From positions 186,001 to 250,000 of the forward strand of contig NZ_FRAB01000003.1 in the NCBI RefSeq assembly GCF_900142195.1: a stretch of DNA of 64,000 nucleotides, in the 5' to 3' direction. The notes under the pieces were generated by a model. The model saw only the letters and a list, made by a program, of their open reading frames with translations. It searched no databases and had not been told where the DNA came from. This DNA comes from Paraburkholderia terricola. Its GTDB lineage: Bacteria > Pseudomonadota > Gammaproteobacteria > Burkholderiales > Burkholderiaceae. Shown here piece by piece: positions 18,317-27,450 of the stretch (within the stretch, counting starts at the first letter, position 1; every line of letters begins with the position of its first letter). The translations under genes were made by a program, and so were the position numbers.

Positions 18317-19581
18317 AACTGTTCGAGCGACTCGGCTCGCATCTCGATGCTGTAGCCGGGTTGTTGCGGCGGCATATAGCGTCCGTTGCGAATCACGACG
18401 GGATCGACAAAGTGCTCGTGCAGATGGTCCACGTATTCGAGCACGCGATTCTCGAGCGACGCCGACACGCAGATGTAGTCGAACAGCGAGATGTGCTGCA
18501 CGTACTCGCATAGTCCGACGCCACCCGCGTGCGGACAGACCGGCACGCCGAACTTCGCCGCCATCAGCAACACCACGAGCACCTCGTTGAGCCCGCCCAG
18601 CCGGCAACTGTCCACCTGGCAAAAATCGATCGCCTGTGCCTGCAATAGCTGCTTGAACATCACGCGGTTATGGCAGTGCTCGCCGGTCGCCACGCCGATC
18701 GGCGCGACGCGGCGGCGGATCGCCGCGTGGCCGAGGATATCGTCGGGGCTCGTCGGTTCTTCGATCCACCACGGGTCGAACTCCGCGAGACGGCGCATGT
18801 TGGCGATCGCTTCGTCGACTTCCCATACCTGGTTCGCGTCCATCATCAGCTTGCGATCCGCGCCGATTTCGTCGCGCAGAATGCGCGCGCGCCGCACGTC
18901 CTCGTCGAGATTGCCGCCCACCTTCTGCTTGAAATGCGTCCATCCCTGCGCGACGCCTTCGCGAGCGAGGCGGCGGATTTTCTCGTCGTCGTAACCGAGC
19001 CAGCCCGCCGACGTGGTGTAAGCCGGATAGCCGTGCGCGAGCATCTGCGCTTCGCGCTCGCCCCTGGTGGCCGCATGGCGGCGCAGGATCGCCAGCGCTT
19101 CGTGCGGCGTGAGCGCGTCGGTCACATAGCGGAAATCGAGGCACCGCACCAGCGCCTCGGGGCTCATGTCCACCAGAAGCTTCCACACCGGTTTGCGTTC
19201 CGTTTTGGCCCACAAGTCCCACACGGCGTTCACGACCGCGGCGGTCGCGAGATGAATCGCGCCTTTGTCCGGGCCGATCCAGCGCAATTGACTATCGGAC
19301 GTGAAGGCGCGCCAGAACGAACCCATGTCCGCGACGATCGCTTCGAGTGTCTTGCCGACGACGAGCGGCGCCAGCGCGTTCACCGCGGTCACGCAAATTT
19401 CATTGCCGCGGCCGATAGTGAAGGTGAGGCCGTGCCCCGCGAACTGTTCCGGCGAATCGGTTTCGAGCACGACGTAGGCAGCCGAATAATCGGGCGCGGC
19501 ATTCATCGCGTCGGAGCCGTCGAGCGAGCGGGAGGTCGGGAAACGAATATCCCTAACGGACAGATTCGTGATCGTGGTCAT
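18283..19581 (-). CDS. L-fuconate dehydratase (enolase superfamily)
   Basis: A 432-residue acid-sugar dehydratase of the enolase superfamily, mandelate racemase subgroup, closest by motif to L-fuconate dehydratase (FucD). The lid domain is followed by the barrel with base FKQKVGGN (Lys-x-Lys), metal ligands in MMDANQVWE (Asp), WWIEEPTSPDD (Glu) and GVATGEHCHNR (Glu), and the catalytic His in VCPHAGGVGLCEYVQH. The reaction is L-fuconate to 2-keto-3-deoxy-L-fuconate plus water. The ATG at 19581 is used rather than the ATG at 19704, because the extra leader is not conserved and the divergent promoter lies there. The neighbouring GntR and ABC importer suggest L-fucose or fuconate use. Confidence 0.88.
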   Translation of the reverse strand: MTTITNLSVRDIRFPTSRSLDGSDAMNAAPDYSAAYVVLETDSPEQFAGHGLTFTIGRGNEICVTAVNALAPLVVGKTLEAIVADMGSFWRAFTSDSQLRWIGPDKGAIHLATAAVVNAVWDLWAKTERKPVWKLLVDMSPEALVRCLDFRYVTDALTPHEALAILRRHAATRGEREAQMLAHGYPAYTTSAGWLGYDDEKIRRLAREGVAQGWTHFKQKVGGNLDEDVRRARILRDEIGADRKLMMDANQVWEVDEAIANMRRLAEFDPWWIEEPTSPDDILGHAAIRRRVAPIGVATGEHCHNRVMFKQLLQAQAIDFCQVDSCRLGGLNEVLVVLLMAAKFGVPVCPHAGGVGLCEYVQHISLFDYICVSASLENRVLEYVDHLHEHFVDPVVIRNGRYMPPQQPGYSIEMRAESLEQFHFPQGAAWRV

Positions 19582-19684
19582 CTCAACGCCCCCAAAAAAG
19601 GTGACGGGTGCGATAGCCTGGACGGCATGCGAGACCTTGGCGGCGCAGCGCCGCCGACATGCCGATGACCAGGGTGCATACCAG

Positions 19685-19749
19685 GTTATACCAAGCGTTA
19701 GCACGCGTTGACAGCACCGGTTTCGGCTCCTAGCATGCTAGCATGTTAG
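19685..19749. promoter_or_regulatory. back-to-back promoters and palindromic operator between fuconate dehydratase and GntR genes
   Basis: Rightward: TTGACA at 19708-19713, a 17-base spacer and TAGCAT at 19731-19736, about 47 bases before the GntR ATG. Leftward: CTGTCA (complement of 19709-19714), an 18-base spacer and TATAAC (complement of 19685-19690), leading to the dehydratase. The two -35 boxes overlap. The rightward -10 lies inside the perfect 12-bp palindrome CTAGCATGCTAG at 19730-19741, followed by a second half-copy up to 19749. This arrangement fits autoregulation and repression by the GntR protein. Confidence 0.6.
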
Positions 19750-19783
19750 TCACAAATCACGACCTCCGTGAGCCTTTCGATCC

Positions 19784-20494
19784 ATGAAGTCAGCGGCTGC
19801 CGACCCCTATGGCGCACTGCAAAAACTGCAGGGTGGGGAGCGCAGCAGCTTGACCGATGCAGTGGCGGCGGCATTGCGCGAGGCTATCGTCACGCTGGCT
19901 TTGGAGCCGGGAATGATGATCGACAAGCAGGCGATCTGCGAACGAATGGGCGTGTCGCGTTTTCCGGTTTCGGCGGCGCTCGCCAGGCTGGCAACCGCCG
20001 GTCTCGTCGAGGTATTGCCGCAGCGCGGCACGCGCGTGAAGCCGATCGTGATTCACGATATTCGCCAGCATCTGTTCATTCGCAGCGCGCTCGAAGTCGA
20101 AGCCGTGCGCGGCCTCGCGTCCACCTGTTCCGAGGCAACGCTCGCGGCGCTCGCCGCCAACCTGGAGAAGCAGCGCGAGGCGGTGACCGGCGGCTTGCGC
20201 CATGAATTTCACCTGCTCGACCTGGCGTTCCACGAGATTCTGCTCGACGCCATCGACCTGCCGCGCGTCAAGGAAATCGTCGCCACGTCGCGCGGCGCGC
20301 TCGATCGCGCGCGCCAGTTGCTGGGAAGCCCCGAACGTCAGATTCAAACGCTCGCGGAGCATGTGCGCATCTTCGAAGCCATCGCGGCGCGCGACGCCGA
20401 AGCGGCGGCCCGCGCGATGCACGGTCATCTGGATCAAGTGGTGGCGGAGTTGCAGCGCTTTGCCGGCGAACGCCCCGGTTTGTTCGAGGCGTAA
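19784..20494 (+). CDS. GntR-family regulator, FadR/FCD subgroup
   Basis: A 236-residue regulator. The N-terminal winged helix-turn-helix covers residues 15-80, with REAIVTLALEPGMMIDKQAICERMGVSR-type spacing and LATAGLVEVLPQRGTRV in the wing. The C-terminal FCD domain has the metal/acid-binding acidic and His residues in HLFIRSALEVEAV, HEFHLLDLAFHEI and the final MHGHLDQVV. Such proteins sense acid sugars or similar carboxylates. It is divergent from the fuconate dehydratase gene and followed by an ABC importer, so it probably controls both. The start ATG is 47 bases after a good promoter. Confidence 0.93.
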   Translation: MKSAAADPYGALQKLQGGERSSLTDAVAAALREAIVTLALEPGMMIDKQAICERMGVSRFPVSAALARLATAGLVEVLPQRGTRVKPIVIHDIRQHLFIRSALEVEAVRGLASTCSEATLAALAANLEKQREAVTGGLRHEFHLLDLAFHEILLDAIDLPRVKEIVATSRGALDRARQLLGSPERQIQTLAEHVRIFEAIAARDAEAAARAMHGHLDQVVAELQRFAGERPGLFEA

Positions 20495-20615
20495 GCCGGG
20501 CCCTTGCGCGGATTTCGCAGAGCCCACCGGAGCGCCGCGGTCCGCACGCGCCGGGGTGTGCGGTTAGTCGGACCTTGGCCGTGGCGTAGTCAACTCGGTA
20601 TGGAGGAGACGAAAA

Positions 20616-22097
20616 ATGAAATGCATCAAACGTGCAAGCGTGGCCGTGGCTTTCGCGGTCGCGGGGTTCATGGCGGCAGGGCATGCGCTCGCCGCCGGGG
20701 AATTCCAGGGCGTCACCGTCAACGTCATGACGTTCGTGGGGCCGCAAATCGCGGAACCGCTGCAACGCCGCGCGCCTGAGTTCGAAAAGCTCACGGGCGC
20801 CAAGATCAACATTCTGACCGTGCCGTTCTCCGACCTGTATCAGAAGCTGCTGACCGACTGGGCCTCCGGTACGAACTCGGTGAACGCCGCGGTATTCGCG
20901 CCGCAGTGGATGGTCGACTACACGAAGGGCGGTTTCCTCGAAGACCTGTCCGCGCGCGTCGCTCGCGATTCGGCATTGCAGGAAGACGACGTCATGCCGT
21001 TCTTCCGCGATTTTTCGCAGCGCTTCAACGGCAAGACCTATCTGATCGCGCTCGACGGCGACTTCCAGATGGTCTACTACCGCACCGACATTCTCAAACA
21101 ACTCGGCAAACAGCCGCCGAAAACGTGGGACGAGTACCTCGACATCGCGAAGGCGGCGAACGGCAAGGTATTCGGCGGCGACGGCAAACCGGTGGCGGGC
21201 TCCTGCATTTCGAAGAAGCGCAACGCGCAGGCGTACTGGGCGATCATCTCGATCGCGGGCGGCTACATTCAGTCGAAAGGCACGGCGCAAGGGGCGTTCT
21301 TCGATCCGCGCGACTTCAAGCCGCTCGTCAACAACGACGCATTCAAGGCCGCGCTCAACGTCTATAAGCAATCGACGCAATACGGGCCGCCGAACGAAAT
21401 CAATCTCGACGTCGGCGACACGCGCAGCGCGTTCATTTCCGGCCACTGCGCGCTGACGCTCGACTGGGGCGACATCGGCGTGCTGGCGATCGACCCGAAG
21501 CAGTCGAAGGTGATCGACAAGGTCGGCGCGGTCATGCTGCCGGGCTCGACGAAGGTATTGAACCGTGACACCGGCAAGCTCGTGGCGTGCGACAAGAACA
21601 CCTGCCCGTATGCGGTGGAGGGCGTGAACCACGCGCCGTTTGCGGCATTCGGCGGCTGGTCCGGCGGCATCAACGCGAAAGCGAGCCCCAAGGTGAAGGA
21701 CGCCGCCTACGCGTTTCTCTCGTACATGAGCCAGCCCGCGCAAGCCAATGTGGATGTGACGATCGGCGCGACCGGCTTCAATCCGTATCGCCGTTCGCAG
21801 TTCACGGATATGTCGATCTGGAAGAAGTCGGGCATGAGCGACGCGGCGGCGGCCTCTTATCTCGGCGCGATCAAGGCCAGCCTGCAAAGCCCGAACATGG
21901 TCATCGATCTGCGTATTCCGCAGAATCAGCGCTATGAGCAAGTGGTGCTGGACACGGCGGTGGCGCGTTTTCTCGCGGGCGAACTCGACGCCGACGCCAC
22001 CATGAAGGCGATCCAGACAGGCTGGGACGAAATCACCGACGACGCCGGCAAGGACGCCCAACTGAAAGCCTACAAGGCGTCGATCGGCGCCCATTGA
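20616..22097 (+). CDS. sugar ABC importer solute-binding protein
   Basis: A 493-residue periplasmic binding protein of the family 1 type. A Sec signal (MKCIKRASVAVAFAVAGFMA) ends near ALA-AG around residue 27. Features of carbohydrate binders: TVNVMTFVGPQIAEPLQRRAPEFEKLTGAKI, then YLIALDGDFQMVYYRTDI in the hinge and FAAFGGWSGGINAKASPKVKDAAYAFLSY. It contains four to five Cys residues in the mature part, unusual for this family, two of them in VACDKNTCPY. ATG follows TGGAGGAGAC. The gene leads an operon with two permeases and an ATPase; the linked fuconate dehydratase suggests an L-fucose-like ligand. Confidence 0.93.
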   Translation: MKCIKRASVAVAFAVAGFMAAGHALAAGEFQGVTVNVMTFVGPQIAEPLQRRAPEFEKLTGAKINILTVPFSDLYQKLLTDWASGTNSVNAAVFAPQWMVDYTKGGFLEDLSARVARDSALQEDDVMPFFRDFSQRFNGKTYLIALDGDFQMVYYRTDILKQLGKQPPKTWDEYLDIAKAANGKVFGGDGKPVAGSCISKKRNAQAYWAIISIAGGYIQSKGTAQGAFFDPRDFKPLVNNDAFKAALNVYKQSTQYGPPNEINLDVGDTRSAFISGHCALTLDWGDIGVLAIDPKQSKVIDKVGAVMLPGSTKVLNRDTGKLVACDKNTCPYAVEGVNHAPFAAFGGWSGGINAKASPKVKDAAYAFLSYMSQPAQANVDVTIGATGFNPYRRSQFTDMSIWKKSGMSDAAAASYLGAIKASLQSPNMVIDLRIPQNQRYEQVVLDTAVARFLAGELDADATMKAIQTGWDEITDDAGKDAQLKAYKASIGAH

Positions 22098-22100
22098 CTC

Positions 22101-23255
22101 ATGCAATCCTCGTCGCGCGTTTCGTCATCGGCTGCATCGCGACGCGGGTCGCGCAGGTCGGTCGCGGCCAACTGGCTCGACCGCCAGGCGCCTTATGTAT
22201 TCGTGCTGCCGGCCGTGCTGCTGATTCTCGGCTTTTCGATCTTCCCGCTCGTCACGTCCGCGTATCTGTCGTTGATGCGCTTCGCGCTCGGCGAGGGCGG
22301 CTACGAACTGAAGTTCGTCGGCATGCGCAACTACGTGAGGCTGTTTAGCGGCAGCCAGCAGTTTCACTTCGTCGGCGTATTCAGGCCGCCGGGCGTCATC
22401 AGCATCGCGGTAATGGCCGCCGCCGCGCTGGCGATCGGCTGGTGGCTGGTCCGCTATCTGCGCGGCGGGCAGCGCTCGGTGATCGGCGGCATTGGCCGGC
22501 TGATCGCCGCGGCGTCGCTGCTGGCCGTCGTGTGGCTTGCCGCCAATACCACTGGCGACGGCGGCGCGCTGGGCAGTTTGATGGTGACGCTCTTTTACGT
22601 GGTGTTCGGCGTGGCGCTGCAATTCCTGCTCGGCCTCGGCCTCGCCTACCTGTGCACGCTGCCGCTCAAGGGCGGCCGGTTTTTCCGCATCCTGTTCTTT
22701 CTGCCGCTGATGGTGACGCCCGTCGGCATCGCCTACATGTTCCGCATGATGGCCGACACCGCGGTCGGCCCGCTCGCGCCGCTCTGGGCATGGCTCGGCC
22801 TCGGGCAGATCGCGTGGGCGGCGGACCCGTGGCTCGCGCGCATCGTGGTCGTGATCGGCGATACGTGGCAGTGGGTGCCGTTCATGTTTCTCGTGTTGCT
22901 GGCCGCGCTGGAAGGCACGTCGCGCGATCAGATCGAGGCCGCGCAACTCGACGGCGCGTCGAGCTGGCGCATCTTTCGCGACGTGATCTGGCCGTCGATC
23001 GCGCCGGTCGCCGCGAGCGCGGTGCTGATTCGCCTGATCGAGGCGTTCAAGGTGGTGGACCTGCCGAACGTGCTGACCAACGGCGGCCCCGGCATCGCGA
23101 CGGAATCGATGACGTTGCACGCTTTCATCGAGTGGCGCACGCTGAATCTCGGCAGCGCGTCGGCGGTCGCCTACATGTTGTTCTTCGTGTCGACGATCGC
23201 GTGCGTGTCGTTCTTTCAACTCGTCGTGCGGCGCGCGCGGGGGCGGCAATCATGA
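22101..23255 (+). CDS. sugar ABC importer permease 1 with an extra transmembrane pair
   Basis: A 384-residue permease of the MalF/UgpA type, about 80 residues longer than usual. A basic Ser/Arg-rich N-terminus is followed by the first helix (YVFVLPAVLLILGFSIFPLV). An insertion at about residues 90-165 then brings two additional hydrophobic segments (ISIAVMAAAALAIGWWLV and LIAAASLLAVVWLAA) before the conserved core begins. The EAA loop reads EAAQLDGASSWRIFRDVIWP. It begins three bases after the binding protein's stop and overlaps the next permease by ATGA. Confidence 0.92.
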   Translation: MQSSSRVSSSAASRRGSRRSVAANWLDRQAPYVFVLPAVLLILGFSIFPLVTSAYLSLMRFALGEGGYELKFVGMRNYVRLFSGSQQFHFVGVFRPPGVISIAVMAAAALAIGWWLVRYLRGGQRSVIGGIGRLIAAASLLAVVWLAANTTGDGGALGSLMVTLFYVVFGVALQFLLGLGLAYLCTLPLKGGRFFRILFFLPLMVTPVGIAYMFRMMADTAVGPLAPLWAWLGLGQIAWAADPWLARIVVVIGDTWQWVPFMFLVLLAALEGTSRDQIEAAQLDGASSWRIFRDVIWPSIAPVAASAVLIRLIEAFKVVDLPNVLTNGGPGIATESMTLHAFIEWRTLNLGSASAVAYMLFFVSTIACVSFFQLVVRRARGRQS

Positions 23256-24283
23256 TCAAGCGCCTGTTCGTGCCCACCAGGCTCGATGAAATCCCGATCG
23301 GCACGCGGGTGATCGCCTATGGCCTGCTGGGTCTATGGACGCTGGTCGTATTGTTTCCGTTGTACTGGATGGCGATCACGTCGTTCAAGCTGCCCATCGA
23401 CGTCTCCAACGGGCCGGCCTACGTGCCGTTCGTCGACTTCAAGCCGAGTCTCGATGCGTGGCATTACATCTTTGTCGATCTCGGGCCGGACACGTATCGT
23501 CCGTACATGAACTCGCTCGTCATCGCCACGCTTTCCACGGTCGCCGCGGTGTTTCTCGGCTCGATGGCGGCTTACGCGCTCGCGCGCATCGAGTACAAAC
23601 CGCCGGTGGCGGCGGTGGGGCTCGCCGTTCTCATGCTGGCGCTGGTGGTGGCCGCCGTCGGCTGGGGCGGGGTGGACCTGCGTATCGCGGTGGCCGTGTG
23701 CGGCGCGCTGTTCTTCCTGCTGCTGCGCCCGATTGTCCGGCGCGCAAGGCGTCATCTCGCCAACGACGACATCATCTTCTGGATGATCTCGCAACGCATT
23801 CTGCCGCCGGTCGTCACGGTGATTCCGATCTACCTGACCTTCAAGAGCGCGGGCCTGCTCGACACGCGCACCGCGTTGATCATCACGTACGCAACGGCGA
23901 ATCTGCCGATCGTCGTCTGGCTGATGTTCGATTTTTTCGCCAGCGTGCCGAAGGAAATCGAGGAGAGCGCGCAGATCGACGGCGCGACGCGCTTCGCCAT
24001 TCTGTTCGGCATCGTGGTGCCGCTCGTCGCGCCGGGCATCGTGGCGACCGGCCTGCTGGTGCTGATTCTTTCGTGGAACGAGTACCTGTTCGCACTTTTC
24101 CTCTCGACGGCCAACGCGCAGACGCTGCCGCTTCTCGTCGCCGCGCAGAACGCCACGCGCGGGCCGCAATGGTGGAACATGTCGGTGCTGATCCTGATCA
24201 TGATCCTGCCGGTGATGCTGCTCACGCTCACGCTGCAGCGCTTTATCGTCAAAGGCATTCTCGTGGGGGCCGTGAAAGGATGA
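23252..24283 (+). CDS. sugar ABC importer permease 2 with an extra transmembrane pair
   Basis: A 343-residue MalG/UgpE-type permease, about 65 residues longer than typical. The canonical first helix (VIAYGLLGLWTLVVLFPLYW) and the AAYALARIEYK element are interrupted at about residues 115-170 by two extra hydrophobic segments (VGLAVLMLALVVAAVGW and IAVAVCGALFFLLLRPIV). The family then resumes with WMISQRILPPVVTVIPIYL. The EAA loop is EESAQIDGATRFAILFGIVV. Start and stop both overlap neighbouring genes by ATGA. Confidence 0.93.
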   Translation: MIKRLFVPTRLDEIPIGTRVIAYGLLGLWTLVVLFPLYWMAITSFKLPIDVSNGPAYVPFVDFKPSLDAWHYIFVDLGPDTYRPYMNSLVIATLSTVAAVFLGSMAAYALARIEYKPPVAAVGLAVLMLALVVAAVGWGGVDLRIAVAVCGALFFLLLRPIVRRARRHLANDDIIFWMISQRILPPVVTVIPIYLTFKSAGLLDTRTALIITYATANLPIVVWLMFDFFASVPKEIEESAQIDGATRFAILFGIVVPLVAPGIVATGLLVLILSWNEYLFALFLSTANAQTLPLLVAAQNATRGPQWWNMSVLILIMILPVMLLTLTLQRFIVKGILVGAVKG

Positions 24284-25392
24284 ACGATATGCAGACGCAG
24301 GCGTCACGCTCGCCACAACACGCGAACCCGGCGGGGCAGCATTCGAAAAGCGTCTCGCTGCGCAACGTCAGCAAGTTTTTCGGCGACACGCGCGTGCTGC
24401 ACGACTTGTCGCTCGACGTGCGCGCCGGCGAGTTTCTGGTCTTGCTCGGCGAGTCCGGCTGCGGCAAGACGACGGCGCTGCGCATCGTCGCGGGACTCGA
24501 ATCGGCGAGCGAGGGGAGCATTTACGTCGGCGAGAACGACGTGTCGCAGCAATTGCCGCGAGATCGCGACGTCGCGATGGTGTTTCAGTCCTACGCGCTG
24601 TATCCGCATAAGACGGTGTTCGAGAACATCGCGTATCCGCTGATCGTGCGAAAGCGCGCGAAGGCCGAGATCGACGCGGCCGTGCGCGAAGTCGCGGCGA
24701 GCGTGCATCTCGAACCGCAGCTCGACCGCTATCCGCGCCAGCTCTCGGGCGGGCAGCGCCAGCGCGTGGCGCTCGCGCGCGCCATTGTGCGCCGCCCGGC
24801 GGCGTTTCTGATGGACGAACCGTTGTCGAATCTCGATGCGAAACTGCGCGGCCATATGCGCGCCGAACTGAAGCACATGCAGCACGAACTCGGCGTCACC
24901 ACGATCTACGTCACGCATGACCAGATCGAGGCGATGACGCTGGCACACCGTGTCGCGCTGATCGACAAGGGCGTGCTGCAACAACTGGACGCCCCGGCGC
25001 GGATCTATTCGGACCCGGCCAATCTGTTCGTGGCGGGTTTCATCGGCTCGCCGCCGATGAACTTCTTGCGCGGCACGCTGGCGAACAACCGCTTCGAGTC
25101 GGAAGGGCTCGCCATCGCGGCGGACGTGAACCATCAGGGGGAGGCGGTGCTCGGCGTGCGCGCGGAAGACTGCGCGCTCGTCGCCGCGGGCGAGGGCGAG
25201 TTCCGTGGCCGCATCTATTCGGTCGAGTTGATCGGCGACCATTCGCTCGTCACGGTCAACGTGGGCGAGCAACAGGTCGTCGTGAAGGTGTCGAACATGT
25301 TTGCCGGCGAAATCGGCACCGAGGTCGGCTTGCGCGCGAACCGCGAGCGGGTTTATTTCTTCGACCAGGCTTCGGGCAAGCGTATCCGCTAG
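24280..25392 (+). CDS. sugar ABC importer ATP-binding protein
   Basis: A 370-residue CUT1-type ATPase. Order of motifs: Walker [10 protein letters not shown] near residue 60, Q-loop [11 protein letters not shown], signature [14 protein letters not shown], Walker [18 protein letters not shown] and H-loop VTHDQIEA, then the C-terminal TOBE/MalK-like regulatory part with [10 protein letters not shown] and LGVRAEDC. A Gln/Ser/Pro-rich N-terminal stretch of about 20 residues precedes the domain. ATGA overlap with permease 2. It ends the importer operon; the next genes are on the other strand. Confidence 0.95.
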   Translation: MNDMQTQASRSPQHANPAGQHSKSVSLRNVSKFFGDTRVLHDLSLDVRAGEFLVLLGESGCGKTTALRIVAGLESASEGSIYVGENDVSQQLPRDRDVAMVFQSYALYPHKTVFENIAYPLIVRKRAKAEIDAAVREVAASVHLEPQLDRYPRQLSGGQRQRVALARAIVRRPAAFLMDEPLSNLDAKLRGHMRAELKHMQHELGVTTIYVTHDQIEAMTLAHRVALIDKGVLQQLDAPARIYSDPANLFVAGFIGSPPMNFLRGTLANNRFESEGLAIAADVNHQGEAVLGVRAEDCALVAAGEGEFRGRIYSVELIGDHSLVTVNVGEQQVVVKVSNMFAGEIGTEVGLRANRERVYFFDQASGKRIR

Positions 25393-25456
25393 CGATGACT
25401 TGCGGTTGCTCGCGCGCGTCACGCCGGAAAGCGCTTCTTTAACGCTGGCTAGCGGG

Positions 25457-26194
25457 CTACGTCGCGTTGGCCGAGTCCGGCAACGGCAACGGCGATGCGA
25501 TCGCGTCCGTCTTTGCCTCCACGCTTCGGCCGGCAAGCAGCGCGGGCGCTTCTTCCAGCGAATCGATCAAGCCATCGCATGCGAGCGCCCCGACACCCTG
25601 CGCACCCGCATATCCGTAGCGCACGATGAACACCGGCAGAGCCGCCGCCCGCGCGGCCGCGACATCGACAGGCGAATCGCCGATCAGCACGCCGCCTTCG
25701 GGCTCGACGCCGAGCAGCCGGCAGGCGTGCCACAGCGGTTCGGGTGCGGGCTTCATCTGCGCGATCGAGTCGCCCGCGACGAGCGCATCCAGATAGCCGG
25801 CGAGGCCGGTCATCTCCAGCAGCGGCGCAGCGAGCGCTTCCGGCTTGTTGGTGACGCACGCGAGCCGGTAGCCGCGTTGCCGCAATGCGCGGAGCCCGGC
25901 TGCCACGCCGGGGAAAACGTCGCCGTGCCGTCCGTTGGTGTCGGCGTAGTGCCGATGGAATACCGCAAGCGCCCGCTCGATGGCGACTCGCTGATCCAAC
26001 GCGGCCGCTTCGAGCGAACGCCGAACCAGGTTGGGCACGCCCTTGCCGATAAACCCGACGACCGTCGCGAACGGCAACGGCGCGGTGCCGAGTTCGCCGA
26101 GCATGCGGCTGACGGCCTCGACGATGTCCGGCGCGGTGTCGATCATCGTGCCGTCCAGATCGACCAGCACGGCCTTGCGTTGCAGGTTCGTCAT
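25457..26194 (-). CDS. gph: phosphoglycolate phosphatase (HAD superfamily)
   Basis: A 245-residue HAD phosphatase matching Gph/CbbZ. Motif [16 protein letters not shown] (nucleophile DLDGT) lies at the start, motif II is CVTNKPE, the Lys is in QMKPAPEPL, and motif III/IV is [18 protein letters not shown]-terminal tail of about 20 residues is low-complexity. The enzyme removes 2-phosphoglycolate, formed when RuBisCO uses oxygen; a Calvin operon lies 23 kb away in this window, which fits. It is downstream of cbbY on the same strand with a gap of about 125 bases. Because cbbZ-type and housekeeping gph proteins are alike, the carbon-fixation role is inferred. Confidence 0.9.
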   Translation of the reverse strand: MTNLQRKAVLVDLDGTMIDTAPDIVEAVSRMLGELGTAPLPFATVVGFIGKGVPNLVRRSLEAAALDQRVAIERALAVFHRHYADTNGRHGDVFPGVAAGLRALRQRGYRLACVTNKPEALAAPLLEMTGLAGYLDALVAGDSIAQMKPAPEPLWHACRLLGVEPEGGVLIGDSPVDVAAARAAALPVFIVRYGYAGAQGVGALACDGLIDSLEEAPALLAGRSVEAKTDAIASPLPLPDSANAT

Positions 26195-26320
26195 CGCTAT
26201 GCGCCTCGCGGTGAATGGAGCGTGTTCGATGCCTGAGCAGCGGTCGGCGCAAGGAAAGAAACGTCGCGGCTCGCTGGCATGCCGAGCGGCATGTACGGCA
26301 GCGGAGGTCTCGGACTCATC

Positions 26321-27085
26321 TCACGCCGCCTCGGACACGGCGTGACGATGCCAGCGTCGCAACGTGGCGAGGTCGACCCAGCCCGGCGTTTCATCCGGCG
26401 CGAGATGCGGAATCGGCGCATGCGGGTCGCCCAGATGAGGCAGCACGGTCAGCGCCCCGTCGAAGCATTCATGCGACGTGTATTCGCTCGGCGTCACCAC
26501 GGTGGGGACGCCCGCGGCGCGCGCGGCGGTGAGGCCGTTGACGGAGTCCTCGAACGCGATACAGTCCGCGCCCTTCAGACCAAGGCGCCGCAGCACGTCG
26601 AAATAGACATCGGGCGAGGGCTTCTTCACCCGCGTGGTGCCGGCGTCGCCAATCGCGGCAAAGCGCGCGCGCCAGTCCGTTCCCAGGGGCGCGCGCAGCA
26701 GCGCGTCCAGGTTGGCCGACGTGGTGGTCGTCGCGATCGCCAGCGGGATGCCGGCCGTGCCGGCCTCGTCGATCAGGCGCGCAATGCCCGGCCGCAGCGG
26801 CACCGCGCCGTCGCGTACCCGCTCGGCGTAATGGCGCGTCTTGATCGCGTGCACGGCGTCGATCACTTCCCTCACCCTGGCGCCGTCGGCTTCCTCCAGG
26901 TCGGCGACGCGCCAGTAGTGCATCAGGCGCTCCTTGCCGCCCGCCACGCGCAGAAGCCGCGTATAGAGCGCCTTGTCCCAGTACCAGCCGAGACCCACCT
27001 CCGCGAACGCCGCATTGAATGCCTGCAGATGAACGGTTTCGGTATCGGCGAGCGTGCCGTCCACGTCGAAGATGAGCGCTTGCAT
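26321..27085 (-). CDS. cbbY: CbbY-type HAD phosphatase (xylulose-1,5-bisphosphate phosphatase family)
   Basis: A 254-residue HAD phosphatase with the CbbY arrangement: motif [22 protein letters not shown], long cap domain with [19 protein letters not shown], motif [12 protein letters not shown], Lys in [10 protein letters not shown] and motif [20 protein letters not shown]. CbbY degrades xylulose 1,5-bisphosphate, a misfire product that inhibits RuBisCO, so it belongs with the Calvin genes at 49-58 kb. Here it is placed beside gph, away from them. The C-terminal 30 residues are less conserved. Confidence 0.9.
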   Translation of the reverse strand: MQALIFDVDGTLADTETVHLQAFNAAFAEVGLGWYWDKALYTRLLRVAGGKERLMHYWRVADLEEADGARVREVIDAVHAIKTRHYAERVRDGAVPLRPGIARLIDEAGTAGIPLAIATTTTSANLDALLRAPLGTDWRARFAAIGDAGTTRVKKPSPDVYFDVLRRLGLKGADCIAFEDSVNGLTAARAAGVPTVVTPSEYTSHECFDGALTVLPHLGDPHAPIPHLAPDETPGWVDLATLRRWHRHAVSEAA

Positions 27086-27450
27086 GGTTCAGTCCTTGTC
27101 CGGCGACCGCGCAGCGATGACACTGCCCGGCCGATCACGCGAGGAAGAAAGCGAGGGGCGAGGGCCGGCGCAGCGGTGTGCCATGCCGAGCGCGCCGCTG
27201 CGTCAGTCCGTTGAAACACGCACCACGATAGCGGAGCCGAATGCCGATTTGAATTCAGAGATTCTTTGAACTCCGATAACTCATGCTTTGGGTGGACGCG
27301 CGCGGCGCTTTTCGCGGGGTCGCCGCCCGCGTCGCGTCAATTCGGGAAATTCTCCCGCCCTTGTCCGTTGTCAAACGATCCCACAATGGGCTACTTTGCC
27401 TGGATGACGCGGGCTTTCGCGGCGCAGCGCTTTCACCACGGAGCACAACA
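27086..27450. other. intergenic region between cbbY and the beta-propeller gene
   Basis: About 365 bases, divergent promoters expected for cbbY (left) and the propeller gene (right). I see no gene with coding bias. A short direct repeat, TTGAATTC and TTGAACTC, lies near 27248-27275; no convincing -35/-10 pair, operator or terminator is visible. Confidence 0.4.
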
